NCBI GenBank assembly: GCA_000634115.1
Contig: JFLJ01000113.1
Span: forward strand, 1 to 64,000
Reading direction: 5' to 3'
DNA: 64,000 nt
DNA from: Prochlorococcus sp. scB241_528O2
Lineage (GTDB): Bacteria > Cyanobacteriota > Cyanobacteriia > PCC-6307 > Cyanobiaceae
Made by a program: the position numbers and the translations under genes. The notes under the pieces were generated by a model. The model searched no databases, was not told the DNA's origin, and was given only the letters and a program-made list of their open reading frames with translations. Below, one piece after another: positions 1 through 6,491 of this stretch (positions are counted from its first letter, which is position 1; each line of letters starts with the position of its first letter).

Positions 1-256
1 AATTAATGCAATTTTTATAACCTTCAATCTTCGCTAGTTCATCAATTTTCAAACCTGTTTCTTCAAATAAGGTTTTTCTGATATCATCTTTATTAAATTT
101 AGTTAATGCTCCTTTAGAAGAGTACTTAATGCATTGGTTTTTATATTTGGCTTCTTTGACAACAGGGGATAAATAAAAACCAAACAAGATAATAAAAGAT
201 CCATAGGTTACAACTTTTCTATGGTTTTCCCACCATTCATAAAATTTATTAGACAC
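1..256 (-). CDS. Hypothetical protein, partial (C-terminus off the left edge)
   Basis: An open frame runs leftward off the window from a GTG at 256. The visible 85 residues begin VSNKFYEWWENHRK, followed by one hydrophobic segment (about residues 17-30, VTYGSFIILFGFYL) and then a charged, soluble part with two cysteines. This looks like a small protein anchored by one N-terminal helix. No in-frame ATG precedes the GTG, and the first ATG on this strand nearby is in another frame, so GTG is the likely start. I do not recognise the family. Confidence 0.6.
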   Translation of the reverse strand, partial: MSNKFYEWWENHRKVVTYGSFIILFGFYLSPVVKEAKYKNQCIKYSSKGALTKFNKDDIRKTLFEETGLKIDELAKIEGYKNCIN

Positions 257-329
257 GAAAAATAAATAAATAAATAACTAACTTCTATTTTAAATTGATT
301 GTCAACAAATTACTTTAGTAATTTAATTT

Positions 330-569
330 CTACTTAAGTGAATGTTTTTCATTAATAGATCTGACCCAAGAGTAATATCTTGATTTTCTAATCCTTTGTT
401 CTTTTGAGACTAATCTATCTGCAGATTCTAAAGGTGATTCTCCTTTTTCAACTTTTGTTGTAATAGATATACCAAAACCTTTTGCTTCAATTTTTGCAAT
501 GCCACCCTCTAAAAAAAATAGAAAAGACCAACCTTTATTCCATCCTAGATAAAAGGGATTTCGATACAT
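330..569 (-). CDS. Small hypothetical protein (79 aa)
   Basis: ATG start at 569. The first 40 residues are aromatic and glycine-rich (YLGWNKGWSFLFFLEGG) and read like beta strands; the C-terminal half is basic and helical. There is no signal peptide or clear membrane helix. It is on the same strand as the partial gene to its left, 73 bases away. I do not recognise a family; the balanced composition and the lack of a competing frame support a real gene. Confidence 0.6.
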   Translation of the reverse strand: MYRNPFYLGWNKGWSFLFFLEGGIAKIEAKGFGISITTKVEKGESPLESADRLVSKEQRIRKSRYYSWVRSINEKHSLK

Positions 570-758
570 TTTAGTTTATGGACTTACTCTTTAATGATAT
601 TTTCCTCTTGAACTAGTTACTTGTATACACCATTACCAAATAAGAAGTTTAGGACTAATTATTTTTAGAAAGTTATTTTTTTTTAAATATTTATAAGCAA
701 GAATACTTGACGCTTTAGAGTAGTACATTTATATTAATAGTACAACTGTATTATCTTT

Positions 759-1049
759 ATGACATCAGGAGTTGCTAATGTTCGGACTAATTTTTATCGT
801 AGCAGCCTTATTGACCCCCCAACTGGCTGGTTGTTTAACAAAAAAAATGGTTTGTTGATTTTTTTTGAGAGTTATAAGAAATCTGTATCTAATAACTTAA
901 AAGTATATACTCACCTTTTTTACTCAAATGAATTAGGTGAACCAGCCCAACTTAAAAATTCAAGACTTCACTCTATTGAGTGTGCCTATGAAACATGGAA
1001 TGAATTAATTTCAGGAGGTTGGGAAATTGTTACTAATAAATTCCAGTAA
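759..1049 (+). CDS. DUF1651-like small protein (96 aa)
   Basis: ATG start at 759. The pattern GWL-(x)n-LLIFFESYKKS followed by a block ending in YETWNELISGGWEIV resembles the small DUF1651 proteins that are multicopy in marine picocyanobacteria. Family membership is judged by eye and the molecular function of DUF1651 is unknown. The protein is soluble with no signal peptide. It has its own promoter region to the left, because its left neighbour is on the other strand. Confidence 0.65.
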   Translation: MTSGVANVRTNFYRSSLIDPPTGWLFNKKNGLLIFFESYKKSVSNNLKVYTHLFYSNELGEPAQLKNSRLHSIECAYETWNELISGGWEIVTNKFQ

Positions 1050-1116
1050 TCATGATTAAGGTAAATCCGTAAAATGCGAATATCTAAAATAATCTATCCT
1101 AAAACGAAAACTAACA

Positions 1117-1239
1117 ATGATTTGTATTACTTGCAATCACTTTCGCTGTAGCATTAAAGAAACTTTTGCCACTTCCTTGATTCGTCCAAGATACGAAAAA
1201 CGTATACCTCAGGGCGATCATTTATTTAAAGGTTCTTAG
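1117..1239 (+). CDS. Cys-rich micro-ORF (40 aa)
   Basis: ATG at 1117, TAG at 1237-1239. The product starts MICITCNHFRCSIKET, giving C-x2-C-x4-C spacing that could hold a metal, and ends with a basic segment RPRYEKRIPQGDHLFKG. The composition is protein-like rather than the A/T-driven Lys/Asn/Ile mix of random frames here. It follows the DUF1651-like gene by 67 bases on the same strand. I do not recognise a family. Confidence 0.5.
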   Translation: MICITCNHFRCSIKETFATSLIRPRYEKRIPQGDHLFKGS

Positions 1240-1383
1240 TATTCGAAAAAAATAGAACCATATTTTTAATTAATTTTCTTAATTATTTTCTAATTAAAAT
1301 TATCTAGGTAGAAATATTTATTTATGTAAACAAAGCATTATTTTATACAACTTCAAATAATCTTTTTAAGTAATTTGTTGAAT

Positions 1384-1485
1384 ATGATCCAATTTTACTT
1401 TTCCATATTTCTATTAGTTGTGCTTACGTTTTTTGCACTTTTATTAGATGCACCAGAATTGGCTTCTTTAATTCAAACATTTTAG
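1384..1485 (+). CDS. One-helix membrane microprotein (33 aa)
   Basis: ATG at 1384, TAG at 1483-1485. The peptide is nearly one membrane helix (FYFSIFLLVVLTFFALLL) with a short acidic tail, DAPELASLIQTF. A rho-independent terminator begins nine bases after the stop, which supports real expression. It resembles the size class of small photosystem or cytochrome subunits but matches none that I recognise. Confidence 0.55.
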   Translation: MIQFYFSIFLLVVLTFFALLLDAPELASLIQTF

Positions 1486-1493
1486 AATTTAAT

Positions 1494-1524
1494 AAATCAG
1501 CATTTTTACTGATTTACTTTTTTT
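1494..1524 (+). terminator. Rho-independent terminator after the 33-aa ORF
   Basis: A 7-bp perfect stem AAATCAG/CTGATTT (1494-1500 with 1509-1515) around an 8-nt loop is followed by ACTTTTTTT. Confidence 0.65.
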
Positions 1525-1556
1525 ATATGTAAGGCGTAGGTTTGATTTGTTGAATC

Positions 1557-1609
1557 GGAGGGATCTAATGATTGACAGTCCACCAGAGGAGTTAGATTAT
1601 AAAATTTAA
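1557..1609 (+). CDS. Possible 13-aa leader or micro-ORF with strong Shine-Dalgarno
   Basis: GGAGGG at 1557-1562 sits 5 nt before an ATG at 1568; the frame encodes MIDSPPEELDYKI and stops at 1607-1609. Strong ribosome sites are rare in this sequence. The ORF lies alone between two terminators (1494-1524 and 1634-1676), so it may be a tiny protein or the coding part of a short regulatory RNA. The frame is open upstream of the ATG, so a longer product from a TTG is possible. Confidence 0.35.
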
Positions 1610-1633
1610 ATCTAGATAAAACTAATGCTAAAT

Positions 1634-1676
1634 AAGGAATGTATCTTCTATTTGAGATTCATTCCTTTTTAATTTC
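1634..1676 (+). terminator. Rho-independent terminator
   Basis: AAGGAATG (1634-1641) pairs with CATTCCTT (1660-1667) around an AT-rich loop that can extend the stem imperfectly. A T-rich tail follows. It would end a short transcript beginning after the previous terminator. Confidence 0.6.
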
Positions 1677-1969
1677 TTTCTAAAAAAATGTGAAGATATA
1701 AATATGAAATTTTTAAAGTAAAAAATCTATTCATATTAAAAATAATTTGATGCCAAAGACACTTCTTGATAGTGGCTAACTTTACCTGAACCCAAAACAA
1801 GTTATTTGTTCTTGTTTTTGTTCCCATACGTTCATAATTAGTTTTAGTAAACTTTTAACTTCTCAATTCGAGTCTTCAGTATCTTTTTGAAGATTTATGC
1901 AAATATTTTTATTTCTTCATAGGTATTGTCAATTGATATTGTTTTTTTATTTTGATTAGCTATAGAATT
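1677..1969. other. Gene-free stretch with one hairpin
   Basis: No convincing ORF. The only structure I see is AAAACAAG (1794-1801) pairing with CTTGTTTT (1811-1818), extendable by GAAC/GTTC beyond a bulge. There is no good T-tract on the plus strand. It could terminate the leftward gene at 1970-2167, but this is uncertain. Confidence 0.4.
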
Positions 1970-2167
1970 TTAAAAAGCTCCATTACAGTTAAATCCACTG
2001 CAGTTAATAACCCTAAAAATGTTCATTATGAAATTATGAAATCTTTCATCATAAAAAAATGCCCAGGTTGTAAATATAGCAAATCCAGAGACGGCAAAAG
2101 CAACATATTGAAGCCAATGTATTCCATAAATGTCTAATCCATTTTTATCAAAATCTGATTTACTCAA
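1970..2167 (-). CDS. Small membrane protein (65 aa)
   Basis: The start is a TTG at 2167 with no in-frame ATG before it. After a short polar head (MSKSDFDKNGLDIYGIHW) a hydrophobic helix spans about residues 20-38 (LQYVAFAVSGFAIFTTWAFF), followed by a short tail. The opposite-strand frame over the same bases has no such pattern. It lies downstream of the HLIP gene on the same strand, 97 bases away. Function unknown. Confidence 0.5.
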   Translation of the reverse strand: MSKSDFDKNGLDIYGIHWLQYVAFAVSGFAIFTTWAFFYDERFHNFIMNIFRVINCSGFNCNGAF

Positions 2168-2206
2168 TTGCTTTTTTGGTTTATTTTAAAAATATTTTTT
2201 TTAAAC

Positions 2207-2251
2207 GGAGGGTTTGTCTTGAACGAGAGATTTATTTTACTTAAATCTTAA
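2207..2251 (+). CDS. Possible 10-aa micro-ORF with strong Shine-Dalgarno
   Basis: GGAGGG at 2207-2212 lies 6 nt before a TTG (2219) that opens NERFILLKS and stops at 2249-2251. The ORF alone is too short to trust; the ribosome site, almost identical in context to that at 1557 (CGGAGGG), is the reason to list it. It lies between two minus-strand genes. Confidence 0.2.
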   Translation, partial: GGFVLNERFILLKS

Positions 2252-2264
2252 ATAGATTGATAGC

Positions 2265-2519
2265 TTAAATAAATCCTGGAATTATCCACCCAAAAAAGCC
2301 GTAATTTATTATTAAAGCTAAAAACCCAATCATAGCTAATCTACCATTTGTTATTTCGGCGTTGTTCCAATATTTGTCAGGATAGTTTTTATCTTTTTTA
2401 GAATTTTCTTCTATCAAAAAATCTGGTTCTAAAGGTTCCTGCAACCTTTTGATCGCGTATAAAGTGAATTGGATTGTAATTGCGATGATAACAACTATAA
2501 AACTAGTAAGAGCATCCAT
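2265..2519 (-). CDS. hli: High-light-inducible protein (HLIP, 84 aa)
   Basis: The conserved chlorophyll-binding helix of the Hlip/CAB superfamily is present at residues 54-66 as AEITNGRLAMIGF, followed by a hydrophobic stretch to the C-terminus. An additional hydrophobic segment at residues 5-21 gives a second predicted membrane helix, which many 40-60 aa Hlips lack. Family role: one-helix thylakoid proteins that bind chlorophyll and carotenoid and protect photosystem assembly under high light and nutrient stress. ATG start at 2519. A promoter region of about 350 bases without genes lies upstream and carries inverted repeats. Confidence 0.9.
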   Translation of the reverse strand: MDALTSFIVVIIAITIQFTLYAIKRLQEPLEPDFLIEENSKKDKNYPDKYWNNAEITNGRLAMIGFLALIINYGFFGWIIPGFI

Positions 2520-2877
2520 TTTTAGATTTCATATGTGATCAAAATTAAACAGTCAAAGAGTAAATGACATTTCTATGTATTAAAAATTCCCTTATATCTG
2601 CTATGTTGTCAGAGGAAACTTTAACTTTAATTGTTAATTAATGTAACATAGATAAAGAAAATTAGTATTAATCCTTACATTCTCTTTGGTTTTCACATTT
2701 CAAAAAGGCTTTAATGTTACATTAATGTGTCTAAAATATCAGAAAGATTAGTTCTAGTTTAAATAACTAATTTTCTTTAGATTTGTATTTCTCTATATCA
2801 ACGAATATTGAAAAGTTTTTTAATAGGAGTATATTTTCAATTTTATTGATTTGAAAAATTTTAAAAAATAAGAATTA
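2520..2877. promoter_or_regulatory. Gene-free region upstream of hli with paired inverted repeats
   Basis: ATTAATGTAACAT (2637-2649) is repeated in perfect inverted orientation as ATGTTACATTAAT (2714-2726), 64 bases apart. The second copy sits in a local palindrome TTAATGT-T-ACATTAA. No ORF longer than a few codons is convincing here. The position, 118-207 bases before the hli start, fits regulator binding sites, but I cannot name a regulator. Confidence 0.4.
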
Positions 2878-2997
2878 TTATTTTTGTTTAATTTCGGGAA
2901 GATAGAATTTATTACCTAATGTATAACCTATCGACATAAGTACGAACCCAATAAGTTGAGGTAAATGAGAATTTGCAAGATAGATTTTTTCAATCAT
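2878..2997 (-). CDS. Membrane microprotein (39 aa)
   Basis: ATG at 2997, TAA at 2878-2880. A central hydrophobic helix (about residues 13-27, LPQLIGFVLMSIGYTLG) is flanked by charged ends (MIEKIYLANSH and KFYLPEIKQK). This is typical of single-span microproteins. The 66-aa coiled-coil gene to its right starts on the same strand, 37 bases away. Function unknown. Confidence 0.6.
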   Translation of the reverse strand: MIEKIYLANSHLPQLIGFVLMSIGYTLGNKFYLPEIKQK

Positions 2998-3034
2998 TTC
3001 TCAATCTATAAATTTATATAATAATAAAAAATTT

Positions 3035-3232
3035 TTAATTCTGTAATTCTGTTCTTTTTTTTGATTCTTTAATTTCACCAGATTTTTTTAGTGAATTAAC
3101 AAGTCTTTCATTTTCTGTTTTTAAATTTTCTAATGCAGACTTTGTGAATTGTTCTTTAGCCTCAAATTTTGCTGAACTTATAACTTTTTTATTAGGAAGT
3201 TTTTTCTTCGGTTCGGGCTTCATGTTAAACAA
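3035..3232 (-). CDS. Small basic coiled-coil protein (65 aa)
   Basis: ATG at 3232; an alternative in-frame ATG lies at residue 4. The protein is very lysine/glutamate-rich. Residues 22-60 (AKFEAKEQFTKSALENLKTE, then ERLVNSLKKSGEIKE) form heptad-like helix. A basic proline/lysine N-terminus (PEPKKKLPNKK) could touch nucleic acid or membrane, but that is speculation. No family recognised. Confidence 0.6.
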   Translation of the reverse strand: MFNMKPEPKKKLPNKKVISSAKFEAKEQFTKSALENLKTENERLVNSLKKSGEIKESKKRTELQN

Positions 3233-3320
3233 CTTTTTAAAAGTTTAGAAGTTATTTTTTTCGTATTAGGTATTATTTTTTACATTTTTCTGGTTAATAA
3301 TATTTGTTTACATAAACAAA

Positions 3321-3533
3321 TTAATCTTTATCTTTTGGGAGGCTTAACCATCCTGTAGTCCATTCTGACTTAAGTTTTGTCCATGAGATCCTTTTAATAT
3401 CTTTTTTGTTTTTGGTAGGAAAAATATCAACCCATCTATCTTCATTTTTACCACCATAAGCTTTAACTTGAAAATGCCTATTACCATTAATAGTTTTTGG
3501 TGCTGTCCAACAAAGAGTAGGAGGCCATTTCAT
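3321..3533 (-). CDS. Tryptophan-rich small protein, DUF2389-like (70 aa)
   Basis: The start is taken at the ATG at 3533 (MKWPPTLCWTAPKTI), not the longer frame opening at 3578, because the longer form would overlap the upstream 28-aa gene and its extra 15 residues are low-complexity. W, T/A, RHFQV, a central WVDIFPT and the C-terminal W-x2-L-x3-W-x2-GW pattern resemble the tryptophan-rich family DUF2389/TIGR02450. Function of that family is unknown. The assignment is by eye. Confidence 0.6.
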   Translation of the reverse strand: MKWPPTLCWTAPKTINGNRHFQVKAYGGKNEDRWVDIFPTKNKKDIKRISWTKLKSEWTTGWLSLPKDKD

Positions 3534-3558
3534 GAGAAATTTTAAAAAGTTAAAAAAA

Positions 3559-3645
3559 CTAAAGGTTACTTTGCCCACTCAAAACTAAACCATAATAAGC
3601 AATAGTACCAAGAATAAGTACGAAACCTAGTAATCTAATAATCAT
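3559..3645 (-). CDS. One-helix membrane microprotein (28 aa)
   Basis: ATG at 3645, TAG at 3559-3561. The peptide MIIRLLGFVLILGTIAYYG plus VLSGQSNL is one hydrophobic helix with a short polar tail. It sits 25 bases before the tryptophan-rich gene, so the two are probably co-transcribed. It resembles the small subunits of photosynthetic complexes in size only; I do not recognise it. Confidence 0.5.
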   Translation of the reverse strand: MIIRLLGFVLILGTIAYYGLVLSGQSNL

Positions 3646-3715
3646 GCTTTAATATTTTTAATGTAAAATTATATTCAAGAATTTTTATATATTTTGGTTG
3701 AAGATTTAAAAATTT

Positions 3716-3925
3716 CTAATTTTTCCTTTTTTTATTTCTAACTATCGAATGGCAAAATGCATGATGCCATTCATTCTGAATCTTGCCAATGAAATCATCA
3801 ATAAATAAATCGGGACATCTAGTTTCTTTTTGAAGTTCTTCAAGCTTTTCTTGAATGGATTCATATACACTAGTTATTACCCCTAAATTTTCTTCTTGAG
3901 AGGGAGCCCAGTTTTTATTCTCCAT
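3716..3925 (-). CDS. Small hypothetical protein (69 aa)
   Basis: The start is chosen at the internal ATG at 3925 (MENKNWAPSQEEN), 10 bases after the stop of the 56-aa gene upstream. The earlier ATG at 3952 would overlap that gene. The middle is helical (SVYESIQEKLEELQKET); the end holds CPDLFIDDFIGKIQNEWHH and a basic tail. The W/H/C residues near the C-terminus are spaced loosely and no metal motif is clear. Family unknown. Confidence 0.6.
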   Translation of the reverse strand: MENKNWAPSQEENLGVITSVYESIQEKLEELQKETRCPDLFIDDFIGKIQNEWHHAFCHSIVRNKKRKN

Positions 3926-3935
3926 TGTTTCGGTT

Positions 3936-4106
3936 TTAATCGTTTTCCACAATATCGTAATAGGTTATATCTCCAAAGTCAGTATCTGAACAACATAAAT
4001 CACCATATAGTTTCTCTAACAAATCGTAAGCATCTGAATAATTATCAAAACTTTTAGAGGTTAATTTGTCATCTTTACCATCAATTCTAATTATCTTGTA
4101 GGACAT
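3936..4106 (-). CDS. Small acidic hypothetical protein (56 aa)
   Basis: ATG at 4106, TAA at 3936-3938. The product MSYKIIRIDGKDDKLTSKSF reads as two beta strands, followed by an amphipathic helix (SDAYDLLEKLYGDL) and an acidic end with adjacent cysteines (LCCSDTDFGD). Its close spacing to the 69-aa gene suggests a two-gene operon. No family recognised. Confidence 0.65.
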   Translation of the reverse strand: MSYKIIRIDGKDDKLTSKSFDNYSDAYDLLEKLYGDLCCSDTDFGDITYYDIVEND

Positions 4107-4167
4107 ATTTAACTCACATGCAAAAAGTATTTTTTTGATTAATTAGAACATCTTATAAATAAAAATC

Positions 4168-4374
4168 TTATTTAGGAGTGTTAGTGGGGTAAAGCTTCTG
4201 AATTTTATTTTTCTGAAGTTCTATTTTTTTTTGTTCATATTTTTTTTCCATTATTTTTCTGATAAGTAATTGTGGGATAAGCCAAACTAATGCAATAGCT
4301 AAAGCCATGAAAACAGGATTTTTCCAGGTTAACCTAATAATCTCTTGTATAAATTCTTGATTGAAAATTTCCAT
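4168..4374 (-). CDS. Single-span membrane protein with basic tail (68 aa)
   Basis: ATG at 4374. An amphipathic N-terminus is followed by a hydrophobic helix at about residues 20-40 (PVFMALAIALVWLIPQLLI), then a lysine/glutamine-rich coiled segment (EKKYEQKKIELQKNKIQK). Likely a membrane microprotein with a cytoplasmic helix. Family unknown. Confidence 0.65.
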   Translation of the reverse strand: MEIFNQEFIQEIIRLTWKNPVFMALAIALVWLIPQLLIRKIMEKKYEQKKIELQKNKIQKLYPTNTPK

Positions 4375-4550
4375 AAACTAAATATTGGATGATAAAAATA
4401 TCTATGCTTTCTTTTATAAAATCTTTATAAATTTCAAATAACATTATAACCTTAAAAAATCTTATAAGGAATTGTAAAACTTTTTTCTTTTTATAGTTTG
4501 TTTTTTTTATATTTGGATTTAGATTAAATTTTTTAATTTTTAGTTTAAAG

Positions 4551-5216
4551 ATGCCTAATTATCTAATCACAGGATCAAATAGGGGGATTGGATTAGAATT
4601 ATGTAGGCAAATTCATAATAGGGGAGATAATGTAATTGCAACGTGTAGGAAAGCTTCAAGAGAACTTATAGATTTAGGAGTGAGAATTGAAGAAAATATA
4701 GAAATTTCTTCTGATGAGTCGATAACAAATTTGTGTAAAAAACTATCTGGATTCAATTTAGATTGCTTAATTCATAATGCAGGAATTCATGAATTTAATT
4801 CTTTCGAAAACTTAGATAAAAAAAGTATTTTGCGTCAATTTGAAGTCAATGCATTAAGCCCAATATGTATGACTCAATCACTTAAACATCTTTTAAAAAG
4901 ATCTTCTAAAGTTGCTTTTATCACAAGTAGAATGGGCTCTATTGAAGATAATTCGTCTGGAAGTTCTTATGGTTATAGGATGTCTAAAGTTGCCTTGTCC
5001 ATGGCAGCAAAATCACTTTCTATAGATTTATCAAAAAAAGATATTTATGTAGCAATTTTGCATCCTGGCTTAGTTAGTACAAGAATGACTGGCTTTACAA
5101 GAAATGGAATTAGTCCTGAAGATTCAGCAAATGGCCTTTTAAAACGTATTGATTCTTTAAATAAAAAAAACTCAGGTACGTTTTGGCATGTCAACGGACA
5201 AGTTTTGCCCTGGTAA
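4551..5216 (+). CDS. Short-chain dehydrogenase/reductase (SDR, 221 aa)
   Basis: A classical SDR: nucleotide-binding TGSNRGIG at residues 7-14, the NAG motif in LIHNAG at 73-78, and the catalytic pair Tyr142/Lys146 (YRMSK) with a serine in ITSRMGS around 125-130. At 221 aa it is slightly short for the family (about 250), consistent with a C-factor/sniffer-type subgroup. Substrate cannot be told from sequence. It is soluble and monocistronic, with AT-rich flanks. ATG at 4551; no Shine-Dalgarno is evident. Confidence 0.85.
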   Translation: MPNYLITGSNRGIGLELCRQIHNRGDNVIATCRKASRELIDLGVRIEENIEISSDESITNLCKKLSGFNLDCLIHNAGIHEFNSFENLDKKSILRQFEVNALSPICMTQSLKHLLKRSSKVAFITSRMGSIEDNSSGSSYGYRMSKVALSMAAKSLSIDLSKKDIYVAILHPGLVSTRMTGFTRNGISPEDSANGLLKRIDSLNKKNSGTFWHVNGQVLPW

Positions 5217-5331
5217 TATCTATTTTTATAATGAAGAGATTTATAACGTTAATTTGTTAAAAAACTTTTAAAATTTTAAAGAATTGCTTTCCTTCTTTAA
5301 TTCTTTTAGTTATCTTAAAAAAAATATTAGT

Positions 5332-5341
5332 AAAGGAGGTG
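5332..5341 (+). promoter_or_regulatory. Near-perfect Shine-Dalgarno site
   Basis: AAAGGAGGTGA at 5331/5332-5342 is fully complementary to the 16S rRNA 3' end (CACCUCCUUU) and lies 6 nt before a TTG at 5347. It fixes the start of the 40-aa ORF. Almost no other gene in this window has such a site. Confidence 0.75.
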
Positions 5342-5346
5342 ATTCA

Positions 5347-5469
5347 TTGTCGTATCTACCGAAAAATGCGGTTATCAAAGGGGCCGTGAATTCATTATCT
5401 TCATCACATTCGGCGGTCTCTTTTTCATTAATTAAGAAAAAAGGTTTTATCATCAATAGATTTATATAA
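5347..5469 (+). CDS. 40-aa microprotein with near-perfect ribosome site
   Basis: A TTG at 5347 follows AAAGGAGGTGA with good spacing. The product begins MSYLPKNAVIKGAVNSL and continues with a Ser-rich middle (SSSHSAVSFS) and a basic, hydrophobic C-terminus (KKKGFIINRFI). An intrinsic terminator ends the unit 23 bases after the stop. A longer frame opens at 5284, but the ribosome site decides for the TTG. GC content in the first half (GGGGCCGTG) is above the surroundings. No family recognised with certainty. Confidence 0.6.
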   Translation: MSYLPKNAVIKGAVNSLSSSHSAVSFSLIKKKGFIINRFI

Positions 5470-5492
5470 ATCAGTCACTTAATTATCAAAAG

Positions 5493-5527
5493 CTCTGCAT
5501 CTTAGATATATGCAGAGTTTTTTTTTT
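5493..5527 (+). terminator. Rho-independent terminator of the 40-aa ORF
   Basis: CTCTGCAT (5493-5500) pairs perfectly with ATGCAGAG (5510-5517); nine or more T follow. Confidence 0.85.
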
Positions 5528-5555
5528 GAATTTAAATAATCTCTCAAATTTTACA

Positions 5556-5657
5556 CTATCTTTTTTGGCCGAAATAAATTAATGCTAAAAACGATAATGT
5601 GCTTACCAAAGCGATTAAATACCAACCAGTTGAGGAGTTGCTAGTTACTTCTGTCAT
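5556..5657 (-). CDS. One-helix membrane microprotein (33 aa)
   Basis: ATG at 5657, TAG at 5556-5558. A polar head MTEVTSNSSTG leads into a helix WYLIALVSTLSFLALIYFG and ends QKR, the positive end suggesting a cytoplasmic C-terminus. It converges with the 40-aa gene. It looks like a thylakoid-type small subunit but matches none that I recognise. Confidence 0.55.
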   Translation of the reverse strand: MTEVTSNSSTGWYLIALVSTLSFLALIYFGQKR

Positions 5658-5746
5658 TTATCCTGATTTTTTTTGCTTAATTGATTATTTGAGAGAAAAT
5701 TAGAATCGATAACATTAAAAAATAAAAAGATGTAAGTTACGTTCAT

Positions 5747-6001
5747 TTATAAAAAAATGCTAATTATCAAAAAGATTATTCCTATAACCACCGTAACAAC
5801 TGCTCCATCAACTAATAAGTCTTTCCATGTATAACTTTTAAGCATCCTTGTTTTATCTTCCTCACTCATAAGGTTCTTCAACCACTTCCAATCTAAAAGC
5901 TGTGTCAATGCAACACCAAAAATTAAATGACCAATCAAAATACCAATTAGATCAATTCTAGAAATATCTTTAGTGAGACTTGTAATAATAAAAAATTCCA
6001 C
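5747..6001 (-). CDS. Two-span membrane protein (84 aa)
   Basis: A GTG at 6001 overlaps the stop of the upstream gene by one base (TAGTG), indicating translational coupling. Hydrophobic segments lie at about residues 17-37 (LIGILIGHLIFGVALTQLL) and 65-84, separated by a charged loop (WLKNLMSEEDKTRM). The two-gene arrangement suggests the products work together. Family unknown. Confidence 0.65.
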   Translation of the reverse strand: MEFFIITSLTKDISRIDLIGILIGHLIFGVALTQLLDWKWLKNLMSEEDKTRMLKSYTWKDLLVDGAVVTVVIGIIFLIISIFL

Positions 6002-6228
6002 TAGCTTTTATCTTTATTAGATAATGCGCCACCTTCTTCTTTGTATTTTTCCCAAGCTTCACTTATTTTTGCTTTAGAAAAATTTTGTTTCCCCTCAGAG
6101 AATTTATTTTTGAGATTATTAAAACTATTTGAAATCTCTTTTTTTGTAGGTTCATCAAGAAAGTTTGATGTTAATTTCCATAAATACCAGCTACTAGCTA
6201 TAAGAAGAATCAATCCAAGTAATTGCAT
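6001..6228 (-). CDS. Membrane-anchored helical protein (75 aa)
   Basis: ATG at 6228. Residues 3-16 (LLGLILLIASSWYL) form a short N-terminal membrane anchor; the rest is lysine/glutamate-rich helix (NSFNNLKNKFSEGKQNFSKA). Its stop overlaps the GTG of the following two-span gene. The opposite-strand frame here has no protein-like pattern. Function unknown. Confidence 0.65.
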   Translation of the reverse strand: MQLLGLILLIASSWYLWKLTSNFLDEPTKKEISNSFNNLKNKFSEGKQNFSKAKISEAWEKYKEEGGALSNKDKS

Positions 6229-6318
6229 ATTAGTTTTTTACTATGCTACAACTTTTAAAATGGTTTCGATAAATTAATTTATTTAATACCTATAGAATTT
6301 CATGACTTTAAATTTAAA

Positions 6319-6474
6319 TTAAAACTTTAACCAGTGAAAAAATATTCTATCCAGCAACCAAACAGTTAAACCTCCTTCCAAGAAAGCCAGCCAGTACATA
6401 CCATAATCCGAAAACCCCATTTGCTCTTTTACTGTTTTAATTAGTTTTTTATGTGCTTGAATGAGATCTTTCAT
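6319..6474 (-). CDS. Small membrane-associated protein (51 aa)
   Basis: ATG at 6474, TAA at 6319-6321. A basic amphipathic N-terminus (MKDLIQAHKKLIKTVKEQ) precedes an aromatic, hydrophobic part (YGMYWLAFLEGGLTVWLLD). The start lies 17 bases after the stop of the zinc-finger gene, so they are probably co-transcribed. No family recognised. Confidence 0.55.
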   Translation of the reverse strand: MKDLIQAHKKLIKTVKEQMGFSDYGMYWLAFLEGGLTVWLLDRIFFHWLKF

Positions 6475-6491
6475 TAATAAATCGAATTTGT

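Noticed and set aside
1952-2137. 61-codon frame on the plus strand
   Set aside because: The minus-strand frame over the same bases has a clear membrane-helix pattern; this one does not.
3534-3578. 15-residue extension of the tryptophan-rich gene
   Set aside because: Overlaps the preceding 28-aa gene and is low-complexity Phe/Lys.
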